From NCBI GenBank assembly GCA_036835375.1, contig DAITMB010000011.1:1-64000 (forward strand): a stretch of 64,000 nucleotides of DNA, written 5' to 3'. Below, one piece after another: positions 25,585 to 32,615 of this stretch; position 1 is the first letter of the stretch, and each line of letters starts with the position of its first letter. The notes below the pieces were generated by a model, which was given only the letters and a program-made list of their open reading frames with translations, was not told the origin of the DNA and ran no database searches. Made by a program: the position numbers and the translations under genes. This DNA comes from JANQTF01 sp036835375 (GTDB lineage Bacteria; Bacteroidota; Bacteroidia; J057).

Positions 25585-25892
25585 AACCTAGGAGAAGATG
25601 AAAAATAGGTATCACAAAAAGAGCAACCAAAAGCTAAGCAGCTTTTTCCGATTTCGGTCGTCTCATAAATGACTTTTTAGCTTTTTCATCGCACGGATTC
25701 CCCTGAGCATAGAGAAAATCCTGATTGCTAGCGCACGAAAGGGTTGAGTTTTTGCCTTACGATACCTACGCTGCGGCGAAATGGCACCCATCTTAGAGAT
25801 GCTATGATTTCCTCCCTGCTAAACTTGAATTAATCCCGTAGTAACTATTGGTAAAACTCCCGAAATCCTTCTATATTTGCCCCAGCATTTTC
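25585..25892. other. Intergenic region before tRNA-Met (308 bases)
   Basis: It contains the tRNA promoter at its right end. A short dyad AAAAGCT/AGCTTTT (25629-25646) lies near the left end, but no gene ends there that it could terminate. Nothing else convincing is seen. Confidence 0.5.
25848..25879 (+). promoter_or_regulatory. Promoter of tRNA-Met
   Basis: TTG at 25848-25850, 21-base spacer, TATATTTG at 25872-25879. This matches the Bacteroidota housekeeping consensus TTG/TAnnTTTG exactly. The tRNA begins 14 bases after the box, so the 5' leader would be only a few bases long. Confidence 0.8.
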
Positions 25893-25966
25893 GGCGCGGT
25901 AGCTCAGACGGTTAGAGCGCAGGATTCATAACCCTGAGGTCGGGGGTTCGATTCCCCCTTGCGCCA
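25893..25966 (+). tRNA. tRNA-Met (CAT anticodon), elongator type
   Basis: 74 bases fold as a cloverleaf. The acceptor stem GGCGCGG pairs with TTGCGCC using two G-U pairs. D arm GCTC...GAGC; anticodon loop TTCATAA; T arm GGGGG-TTCGATT-CCCCC; discriminator A at 25966. CCA is not encoded. The 1-72 position is a normal G-C pair, and the anticodon stem lacks the three consecutive G-C pairs of initiator tRNA, having an A-C mismatch next to the loop. It is therefore elongator Met, or possibly the lysidine-modified Ile(CAT) tRNA, which also reads CAT in DNA. Confidence 0.9.
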
Positions 25967-25989
25967 CAAGATTTGGATATCTTTCATGA

Positions 25990-26020
25990 AGCCAGCATTT
26001 TCCCGATGCTGGCTTTTTTT
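25990..26020 (+). terminator. Rho-independent terminator of tRNA-Met
   Basis: AGCCAGCAT/ATGCTGGCT (25990-25998, 26006-26014), seven-base loop, then seven T. It lies 24 bases past the tRNA and points in the same direction. On the minus strand there is no T-run, so it does not serve the receptor gene that ends at 26061. Confidence 0.9.
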
Positions 26021-26060
26021 ATTGCCTATGGTCGCTCAAGCGCGGTTGACACTCCATGCA

Positions 26061-28418
26061 CTAGCGCAGCCGATAGCTGAGGGTGAGGTTCGCTTGTCGG
26101 CGCTGAAACTGAGATTCTAAGTCAGTCAAAAAGGTCTCTCCTTCGAACAGGGTTCGATTGATGCGACTGTTGAGCACATCAAGCACGCTCAGCGTGAGGC
26201 GTCCTTTGCCATTCCAAAGCTCCTTCTGCACCGAGACATCGAAAAATAAGATCGACTTTCTGCGACCTTGCGGCATGAGTTGGGGTGCTTCATAATTCGC
26301 CCGAAACTGAACTGTCCATTGCTTGGGGAGGGTAAATTGCGATGTCTTACGCAGAAACCAGCTGTATGTGTCGCTCGAAAAAGTCGCATCAAGATTCGTC
26401 CCGTCGATGATCGCCCGAAAAAAATTGGCATTCGCGTCCAGTTTCCACCATTTATATAATTGGAACCCAGTGGCAAATTCTGCCCCAAAAGAATGGCTTC
26501 CCACCAGATTAAAGGGCAAGCTCCTCGCAAAACCGCGCTCATCGACTTCGCGAATGCTCATGATCGTTCCGATGGCTTTGCGATAATAGATCGACGAGGA
26601 AAATGACCCTTTGTCCACATACTTGAGGTGGCCGATTTCGAAGGCGTCGGTGAACTCGGGATCGAGGTCGGGATTGCCACTGAAAAAATTGCGCCCGTCG
26701 GCGAGGGTCACAAAGGGGCTCAATTCGCGGTATTCTGGCCTACGCACCCGGCGGCTATAGCTGATTTGAAGGGCGTGTTGCTTGGGGAGTTCGTAGGAAA
26801 TGTGAGCGCTTGGAAAAAGATTTTGATACACCCTCGGGTTCACTTCGTTGGTCTTTTCTAAGGTCGTTTTTACGTCTGTGGCCTCCACGCGCAGCCCTGC
26901 CTGATAGGATATTTTTCCGGTTTTGTTGCCGAGAATGCCGTAGGCAGCATGAATGTTTTCCTGATAAACAAAGATGTTGTCAAACTCTGGTACGACCACC
27001 CATTGCCCCTGATCGTCTCGCGTGGTGACGATGAAATCATTCGTCATGTCCCGAAAACTGCTCCGGACACCCGCCTCTGCTTTGCCTTCGGCACCAAATG
27101 GATGGACATAGTCCAGCTGAATCAGATATTGGTTTTCAAATTCGTCGTTGATCGCCCGCTCCAGGGTCACTCGCCCCGTTTCTGGGGTTTCCCAAGGAAA
27201 AAAAGTCTTTTCCTCGAAGAGCTGATCGGAATTTTCCCAGTAATTGAGGTAGCGGATGTCTGCGTTGAACTCGCGCCCCTTGCGCTCAAATAACTTTCGA
27301 TAGCTCAGGACATATTCGGAATAAGGCTCGCTTTCTTGCTCATTTTGTGTGCGGAGGCTCGTGCTGACAAGTTGGTCGAGTGAAAAAAGGTAATCCTCGT
27401 ATCGCAGATCCGTAAAGCGCTGTCCATCACTGCGCTGGAAGCGATAGGAGCCAGTGAGAATGTTGTGCTCATTGAAGTAGTAATCCAAGCCTCCCCGAAT
27501 ATTGTTGATCAATCCTTCATAAGTGCCTTCCCGATGTTGGCGCTGGACAAAGGTGGTATCGTTTGCATACACTTCCTGATAAAGAGAAGAGATATTGGGG
27601 CTGATCCGGTAGGAAATCCCATAATTGAGAAAAAAATTGAGCTTCCGAACGCGGTAATTCACATTGGCCGCCACGCCATAGTTGACAGGCTGTCCCGTGA
27701 TGATTTCAAAAGAGCCATTCAGCCCATCCTTCTTTTCCTTTTTGAGGACAATGTTGATGATCCCGGCATTGCCTTCGGCTTCATAGCGCGCCGAGGGATT
27801 GGTGATGACCTCGATCGATTCGATGAGGTTGCCCTGAAGCTGGCGAAGACCTTTGGCCGTGGCCATGCTGGAGGGTCTCCCATCAATGAGGATGCGCACT
27901 TCTCCGCTCCCGCGTAGCTGAATATTGCCTTCCGTATCGACCGATACCGAGGGCACGTTCGAGAGAATTTCACTCGCCGTGGATCCTGCATTCGAAAGGT
28001 CTTGCCCCACATGAAAGACCCGCTTATCGAGCGAAAACTCCACCATGCTGCGCCGGGAAGCGATTTCGACTTCTTCCAGGGTCGCACCTGCACCTACCAG
28101 GCGGATCGTTCCAAGCGCTACAGTTGGCTTGCTTCCATCCAACTCGAGCGCTGCGGAAACATAGGGTTCATAGCCCAAGTAGGATACCCTCAACAAATAG
28201 GTCCCCGGCGCAACCGACAACGAAAATCGCCCTTCCGCATCGGTAAAGGCCCCTGCCAGGGTGCTGGAATCTGTGGGCGACAACCAAGCCACTTGGGCAA
28301 ACTCCAAGGCCTGTGACCCCTCATCTTCGAGCACAGTGCCCGTGACGGTGAGTTGCGACCATGCCGGCAAGGCGGCGAGGCTGAACCATGTCCAACATAT
28401 CAATCGGCGAATTAGCAT
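26061..28418 (-). CDS. TonB-dependent receptor, outer-membrane-beta-barrel family
   Basis: 785 residues from the ATG at 28418, which starts a signal peptide (LICWTWFSLAALPAWSQ). Residues ~22-105 form a carboxypeptidase-regulatory-like beta domain (LTVTGTVLEDEG, DAEGRFSLSVAPGTYLLRVS). The plug follows: EEVEIASRRSMVEFSLDKRV, ASEILSNVPSVSVDTEGNIQ, IRG-type LRGSGEVRILIDGRPS and SIEVITNPSARYEAEGNAGI. The rest is a beta-barrel with alternating aromatic strands. This is the outer-membrane protein beta-barrel type of receptor, without a SusD partner gene beside it, so a peptide, metal or unknown substrate is more likely than a polysaccharide. No TonB box can be assigned. Confidence 0.88.
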   Translation of the reverse strand: MLIRRLICWTWFSLAALPAWSQLTVTGTVLEDEGSQALEFAQVAWLSPTDSSTLAGAFTDAEGRFSLSVAPGTYLLRVSYLGYEPYVSAALELDGSKPTVALGTIRLVGAGATLEEVEIASRRSMVEFSLDKRVFHVGQDLSNAGSTASEILSNVPSVSVDTEGNIQLRGSGEVRILIDGRPSSMATAKGLRQLQGNLIESIEVITNPSARYEAEGNAGIINIVLKKEKKDGLNGSFEIITGQPVNYGVAANVNYRVRKLNFFLNYGISYRISPNISSLYQEVYANDTTFVQRQHREGTYEGLINNIRGGLDYYFNEHNILTGSYRFQRSDGQRFTDLRYEDYLFSLDQLVSTSLRTQNEQESEPYSEYVLSYRKLFERKGREFNADIRYLNYWENSDQLFEEKTFFPWETPETGRVTLERAINDEFENQYLIQLDYVHPFGAEGKAEAGVRSSFRDMTNDFIVTTRDDQGQWVVVPEFDNIFVYQENIHAAYGILGNKTGKISYQAGLRVEATDVKTTLEKTNEVNPRVYQNLFPSAHISYELPKQHALQISYSRRVRRPEYRELSPFVTLADGRNFFSGNPDLDPEFTDAFEIGHLKYVDKGSFSSSIYYRKAIGTIMSIREVDERGFARSLPFNLVGSHSFGAEFATGFQLYKWWKLDANANFFRAIIDGTNLDATFSSDTYSWFLRKTSQFTLPKQWTVQFRANYEAPQLMPQGRRKSILFFDVSVQKELWNGKGRLTLSVLDVLNSRINRTLFEGETFLTDLESQFQRRQANLTLSYRLR

Positions 28419-28540
28419 AGGGAAGTAGCGATCAATCGGATTTTTGAGGAGGCCTCGAAGATACCCGAAGATAAAGATCTGAAAACTACAGCTTCCCTCC
28501 ATCCTTTCATGACTGACCTTGGGTCAAATTCTGGATTGAG

Positions 28541-28566
28541 TTCGTCACATTTTTTCGTCACATTTT
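28541..28566. repeat. Perfect 13-bp tandem duplication
   Basis: TTCGTCACATTTT occurs twice, back to back (28541-28553 and 28554-28566), four bases past the stop codon of the esterase gene at 28571 and upstream of nothing on the plus strand. On the minus strand it gives an A-rich run, not a T-run, so it is not a terminator tail. Confidence 0.8.
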
Positions 28567-28570
28567 ATTT

Positions 28571-29221
28571 CTACTCCTCTTCCAAAATCTCTACGACCAG
28601 CGATGCCAATGCCTCCTCGGGAATCTGGTGGCCCCCCGAAAACGTTCGAAAATGTGCCTGAGGAAAGCAGTTGGTGATTTTGTCCCGCTCCTGGATGAGC
28701 CGCTCCGGCGTGATCAATTCGTCCTGATCCCCAATGTAGCAAAACACACGTGTGGTGGAAGGCAAAAATGTCCAGTCCTCGGACTGGAGATCTTCTGGAA
28801 ATCCGCCTGCCCACAGCGTGAGGGTATCTACTGGCTGCTTTCGACTCGCAATCCAGCGGGTGACGACACTCACGCCCTGCGAAAATCCAACAACATGAAT
28901 CCGAAAGGGATTCACCCGATCCAATGCCAAGGTGGCCCAAACGGCGTCCAGGTAGGCTTGCTGGTTGGAGAGGTGCAGGTCTCGTTCTTCTCTGGTCGTC
29001 CAGCTTGCTCCTACTTTGCGGTAATGGTCGAAATAAAAGCGATCGGGACCCTGCGGAGCTACCACAACTTGGGTCGGGTGGTCGAGCACCTGAAATTTTT
29101 GAAGAAACCTGGCTGCCAGTTGACCAAATCCATGAAACACCACCCAGAGATCTGTGGTGGAGGCAGATATGCTGCCCTGAATCTCATAGGGAGCGAGAGC
29201 TTGATAGGAGACGTTGGGCAT
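28571..29221 (-). CDS. Alpha/beta hydrolase, phospholipase/carboxylesterase family
   Basis: 216 residues from the ATG at 29221. The ORF continues upstream to 29320 with a hydrophobic, basic stretch, but the shorter form matches the cytosolic carboxylesterase family. It has an oxyanion region WVVFHGFG (about 25-32), the nucleophile elbow HVVGFSQGVSV with Ser in GFSQG, an Asp in CYIGDQDELITPE, and His in FSGGHQIPEE near the end. All three catalytic residues are in order. Family members hydrolyse small acyl esters. It lies between the receptor and YggS genes, same strand. Confidence 0.82.
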   Translation of the reverse strand: MPNVSYQALAPYEIQGSISASTTDLWVVFHGFGQLAARFLQKFQVLDHPTQVVVAPQGPDRFYFDHYRKVGASWTTREERDLHLSNQQAYLDAVWATLALDRVNPFRIHVVGFSQGVSVVTRWIASRKQPVDTLTLWAGGFPEDLQSEDWTFLPSTTRVFCYIGDQDELITPERLIQERDKITNCFPQAHFRTFSGGHQIPEEALASLVVEILEEE

Positions 29222-29370
29222 GGAGAATGTGATGTTTGCAGACAAGACTGTCAAAAGTGAATAAAAAGCCTCAAATGAACGCCTTGCCCATCGAATGAAC
29301 AGGAAAAACCTGGACATCAACTTACTAGCTCATCACGTCATGGCAAGACAAAATAAAATATGGCAGCCAG

Positions 29371-30054
29371 CTATCTCCCGCCAAACAGCGCACTCCCGAT
29401 CCTGACCATGGTGGATCCTTCTTCGATGGCGATCTCGAAATCTCCGCTCATGCCCATACTCAGCTCGGTCATCAAAAGTTGAGGGTGTGAAATAGTCGAG
29501 AATCGCTCTTTGGCTAGTCGAAGGCGTCGAAATTGCTGACGAATGACCGATTGATCGTCGGTGAGTGCAGCCATGCCCATCAGCCCCCGGATGCGAATGC
29601 CAGGAAACGACGCGATGTTGAGCAGCAATGCCTCGGTGGTGTCTTCTTCGAGTCCTGATTTGGTGTCTTCTTCAGAAATGTTGAGCTGAAGCAAACAGTC
29701 CACTACAATCCCTTGTCTGTTGGCCAGAAGATCAATCTCCTCCAAAAGCTTTGCGGAATCCACAGAATGGATCAAGTGTATCCAAGGCAGGAGATACTTG
29801 ATTTTGTTGCGCTGAAGCGTTCCGATCATGTGCCACTTGGCATCAGGTAGCTGGGGTTGTTTGTCGCGTAGTTCCTGAGGTCGATTTTCCCCAAAATCTA
29901 CTTGACCCGCTTCCCACGCCTCATGGATCAGCGCCATGGGCTTGGTCTTGGAGACAGCAATTAGGCGAACAGAAGACGGATCCCGACCAGCTTTCACAGC
30001 AGTAAGGTCCAGTTGTTGGCGAATGTCGAGAAGGTTGGTAGCAATGTTGGGCAT
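29371..30054 (-). CDS. yggS: YggS/PROSC family PLP-binding protein
   Basis: 227 residues, a single PLP-binding TIM barrel without the C-terminal domain of alanine racemase. The PLP lysine is Lys36 in RLIAVSKTKP. Other signatures are DFGENRPQEL, WHMIGTLQRNK, SVDS, and the phosphate-binding end MSGDFEIAIEEGSTMVRIGSALFG (given in overlapping parts). These proteins hold and deliver PLP and keep its free level in balance, affecting amino acid metabolism; no catalytic activity is known. It is a short stand-alone gene with a candidate -7 box 66 bases upstream. Confidence 0.93.
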   Translation of the reverse strand: MPNIATNLLDIRQQLDLTAVKAGRDPSSVRLIAVSKTKPMALIHEAWEAGQVDFGENRPQELRDKQPQLPDAKWHMIGTLQRNKIKYLLPWIHLIHSVDSAKLLEEIDLLANRQGIVVDCLLQLNISEEDTKSGLEEDTTEALLLNIASFPGIRIRGLMGMAALTDDQSVIRQQFRRLRLAKERFSTISHPQLLMTELSMGMSGDFEIAIEEGSTMVRIGSALFGGR

Positions 30055-30119
30055 AGCGGCAAGTCGTATCGAGGGGGCTTGGGAGACATTTGCTCCTGAC
30101 AGATTGCCCCATTGACATA

Positions 30120-30127
30120 CAAAGATA
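30120..30127 (-). promoter_or_regulatory. Candidate -7 box for yggS
   Basis: TATCTTTG on the minus strand is an exact TAnnTTTG. It lies 66 bases before the ATG at 30054. No TTG is seen at the -33 position, so it is only a candidate. Confidence 0.35.
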
Positions 30128-30279
30128 CCGTCTTGCTCCTATGTTTCTCTCATGTCTATATTCTATTCACTTAAATCTGGAACAGACTGCTTCAGCGTGG
30201 AAATTGAGGTACGCCCATCCTGGGGCCTCATCTATTGAGGGCGCATATTGAAAAAACATGAAGTCTAGTTCGGAGCCGA

Positions 30280-31614
30280 TCAACGAGAAGTTGGAAAGAC
30301 AGATTCGGCTTGAGCAAATACATCTGCCACGACAAAGGTGCTTCCGCCCACAAATACGACAGCGCCCTCGGTCTGCAAAGCAACAGCTTGAGCCGCCTGA
30401 AGCCCTTCTCCGACCGTGTCATACGATTCGCCAGACAAGCCTGCATGTTGCGCTTTTTGCTGAAGCTGCGCTGCGGGAAGTCCTCTCGGGATCGAGGGAC
30501 ACACCCAGTAATAATGAGCATTCGCGGGCAAAAGCGACAATATTTTGTGGTGGTCTTTGTCGGAAACCATTCCCCAGACGATATGAAGATCCTCCGGCGC
30601 AAATGCCTGTAGGTGTTCCAGCACCCATTTGACACCAGCCTCATTGTGTCCCACGTCACAAAGGGTAAGGGGCGAATCACTGAGCTGCTCCATTCGTCCG
30701 CGCAGCCCCGTATTGCTCCGCACGTGCTGAAGCCCTTGACGAATATGTGTCTCGTCTATGTCCCAGCCATCTTCGACCATTGCCGAAATGATTCCAAACA
30801 CGGTCTGAAGATTTTCCTGCTGATACAGCCCAGGCAAATCCACCTCCCACTCCGATATTTCCTCCTCTTGGAGGTCTTCTACCGCAATGCGCTGACGCTG
30901 CCAGTTCCTGTCCACAGTCTTTGCCCGAAATCGGTCTTGCGCAAAAATCAAAGGTGAATCAAGAGACGCAGCTTTCGCTTCAAAAACAGGATCTGTCTCC
31001 AGGCTTCGCTGCCCTACGACCAGGGGCGTGTAGGGCTTCACGATTCCGGCCTTTTCACCTGCAATCGCAGCCAGCGTGTCACCCAAAAATTCTTGATGGT
31101 CCCAGGAAATATTGGTAACAGCACACAGCTCTGGCCGAATGACATTGGTACTGTCGAGGCGCCCCCCCATGCCCGTCTCAACGATGGCAATGTCCACATC
31201 TTGCTCCGCAAAATATTGAAATGCCATCACGACCGTCAACTCAAAAAAGCTCGGACGAATACGTTCAATCGTCGGCTTCATTTGATCTACAAAGTCCACC
31301 ACGGCTGCCTCGGTGATCGGCTCCCCATTGATTCGGATCCGCTCGGTGAAATTTACCAAATGGGGGGAAGTATATAGACCGACTTTGAAGCCTGCTTCCT
31401 GCATCACACTTGCCACCATTGAGGACACCGACCCTTTGCCATTGGTTCCGGCGATATGAATCGACTTGATTTTCCATTGAGGAAGTCCCAATACCCAACA
31501 AAGCTCACGGGTATTGGCCAGATCTTTTTTATAAGCGGAAGCGCCATCCCGCTGAAACATAGGGAGCAAACGGTACAGGTAGTCAAGGGTTTGGGGGAAA
31601 TCAGTGTGGGGCAT
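30280..31614 (-). CDS. folC: Bifunctional dihydrofolate/folylpolyglutamate synthase
   Basis: 444 residues from the ATG at 31614; the longer frame starts at a TTG. The enzyme adds L-glutamate to dihydropteroate or to tetrahydrofolate with ATP. The Mur-ligase P-loop HIAGTNGKGSVSSM is at 53-66, followed by GLYTSPHLVNFTERI, FFELTVVMAFQYF, AIVETGMGGRLDSTNVI and TNISWDHQEFLGDT, all standard. The C-terminal domain has LCDVGHNEAGVKWVLE and HIVWGMVSDKD. Located alone, divergent from the PorV/PorQ-like gene at 31770. Confidence 0.95.
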   Translation of the reverse strand: MPHTDFPQTLDYLYRLLPMFQRDGASAYKKDLANTRELCWVLGLPQWKIKSIHIAGTNGKGSVSSMVASVMQEAGFKVGLYTSPHLVNFTERIRINGEPITEAAVVDFVDQMKPTIERIRPSFFELTVVMAFQYFAEQDVDIAIVETGMGGRLDSTNVIRPELCAVTNISWDHQEFLGDTLAAIAGEKAGIVKPYTPLVVGQRSLETDPVFEAKAASLDSPLIFAQDRFRAKTVDRNWQRQRIAVEDLQEEEISEWEVDLPGLYQQENLQTVFGIISAMVEDGWDIDETHIRQGLQHVRSNTGLRGRMEQLSDSPLTLCDVGHNEAGVKWVLEHLQAFAPEDLHIVWGMVSDKDHHKILSLLPANAHYYWVCPSIPRGLPAAQLQQKAQHAGLSGESYDTVGEGLQAAQAVALQTEGAVVFVGGSTFVVADVFAQAESVFPTSR

Positions 31615-31769
31615 CGTAGTGATAAGTAGGGCAGGCAAACAACGCGAAGAAAGAGGATCTACAACGTCGATTATCTCTGTGATGTTACATAACTAACCGC
31701 ATTGATTTTCCTACTTTCATTTTACAAAATGACTGCGTTTCTTGAAGGCTCGTCTTAGCCGACACACTT

Positions 31770-32615
31770 ATGCGCATCCTCTACCAAGTAGGTATTTTTT
31801 GGTGTCTGTGGTTCTGGTCTCCGATGCTGCTGGCGCAGCCAGGTGTGTGGCAAAGTGCGGGCGCAGGCTCAGCAGCTACCGCTAGGGCACAAGCGGGCGT
31901 AACGGGTGACTTTTGGAATCTGTTTGGCAACCCCGCCGGATTGGCCGACCTGAAAGGCTTTCACGCAGGCACTCATGCTGAACAACGATTTGCCCTCAAG
32001 GAGCTTTCCAGTGGCCAGGTGGGCATGGCCCTTCCTTTTGCTGAAAACCAGGCACTCGGCCTCAAGGTATCCTGGTTTGGTGTGGGCGAATTTGGCGAAG
32101 GCAGATATGGCCTCGCCTATGCGATTTCTCCCCTTCCGGGATTTCGCATCGGCAGCTCTGTGAATTGGTATCAAACCGTGATTCCTACCCAAGGCAGCGG
32201 CACGAGCCTTTATTTAGATTTGGGCCTCCAAGTGGACCTAAGTCCTACTCTCACGGTCGGGTCCTTCGCTTCAAATGTCAACCGTGCTGAACTGAGCGAT
32301 CTTGGCGAAAGCAACCCCCTGCCTACGCTTATTCAAGCGGGACTCGCCTTTCGGCCTACGCCTCAACTGGCGCTTCTCTTGGATGTGCTCCATGAAATAG
32401 ACGGATCAATTTCTCCCCGCGCGGGAATCGATTACCAACCGGGAGAGGTACTCAGCCTTCGCATTGGGGTTCAAACGGGCCCTACGGCGCTGAGTGGTGG
32501 ATTTGGGCTCGACTTTGAGTCCCTGCGCATTGATATTGCCGCCGGATACCAACCTTTGCTGGGCTTCACTCCTCATCTTGCCTTGACCTATGGCTGGAAT
32601 CATCCCCAGAAATAA
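31770..32615 (+). CDS. PorV/PorQ-like outer-membrane barrel protein
   Basis: 281 residues with a signal peptide (GIFWCLWFWSPMLLAQ). The first mature segment GAGSAATARAQAGVTGDFWNLFGNPAGLA carries the SAAxARAxAGVT..xWNLFxNPAGLA pattern (in two parts here) that opens PorV- and PorQ-type proteins and related FadL-like barrels. The rest alternates hydrophobic strands and turns to a terminal YGWNHPQK. PorV shuttles T9SS cargo to the attachment machinery and PorQ is a sorting accessory; this copy could also be one of the many unassigned paralogues. Its end overlaps the next gene by 26 bases, so both are made from one transcript. Confidence 0.7.
   Translation: MRILYQVGIFWCLWFWSPMLLAQPGVWQSAGAGSAATARAQAGVTGDFWNLFGNPAGLADLKGFHAGTHAEQRFALKELSSGQVGMALPFAENQALGLKVSWFGVGEFGEGRYGLAYAISPLPGFRIGSSVNWYQTVIPTQGSGTSLYLDLGLQVDLSPTLTVGSFASNVNRAELSDLGESNPLPTLIQAGLAFRPTPQLALLLDVLHEIDGSISPRAGIDYQPGEVLSLRIGVQTGPTALSGGFGLDFESLRIDIAAGYQPLLGFTPHLALTYGWNHPQK

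Noticed and set aside
25629..25647. Short AAAAGCT/AGCTTTT hairpin as terminator
   Set aside because: No transcript is known to end there on either strand.
25893..26020. tRNA as integration site of a mobile element
   Set aside because: No integrase and no repeat of the tRNA 3' end is seen downstream in the window.
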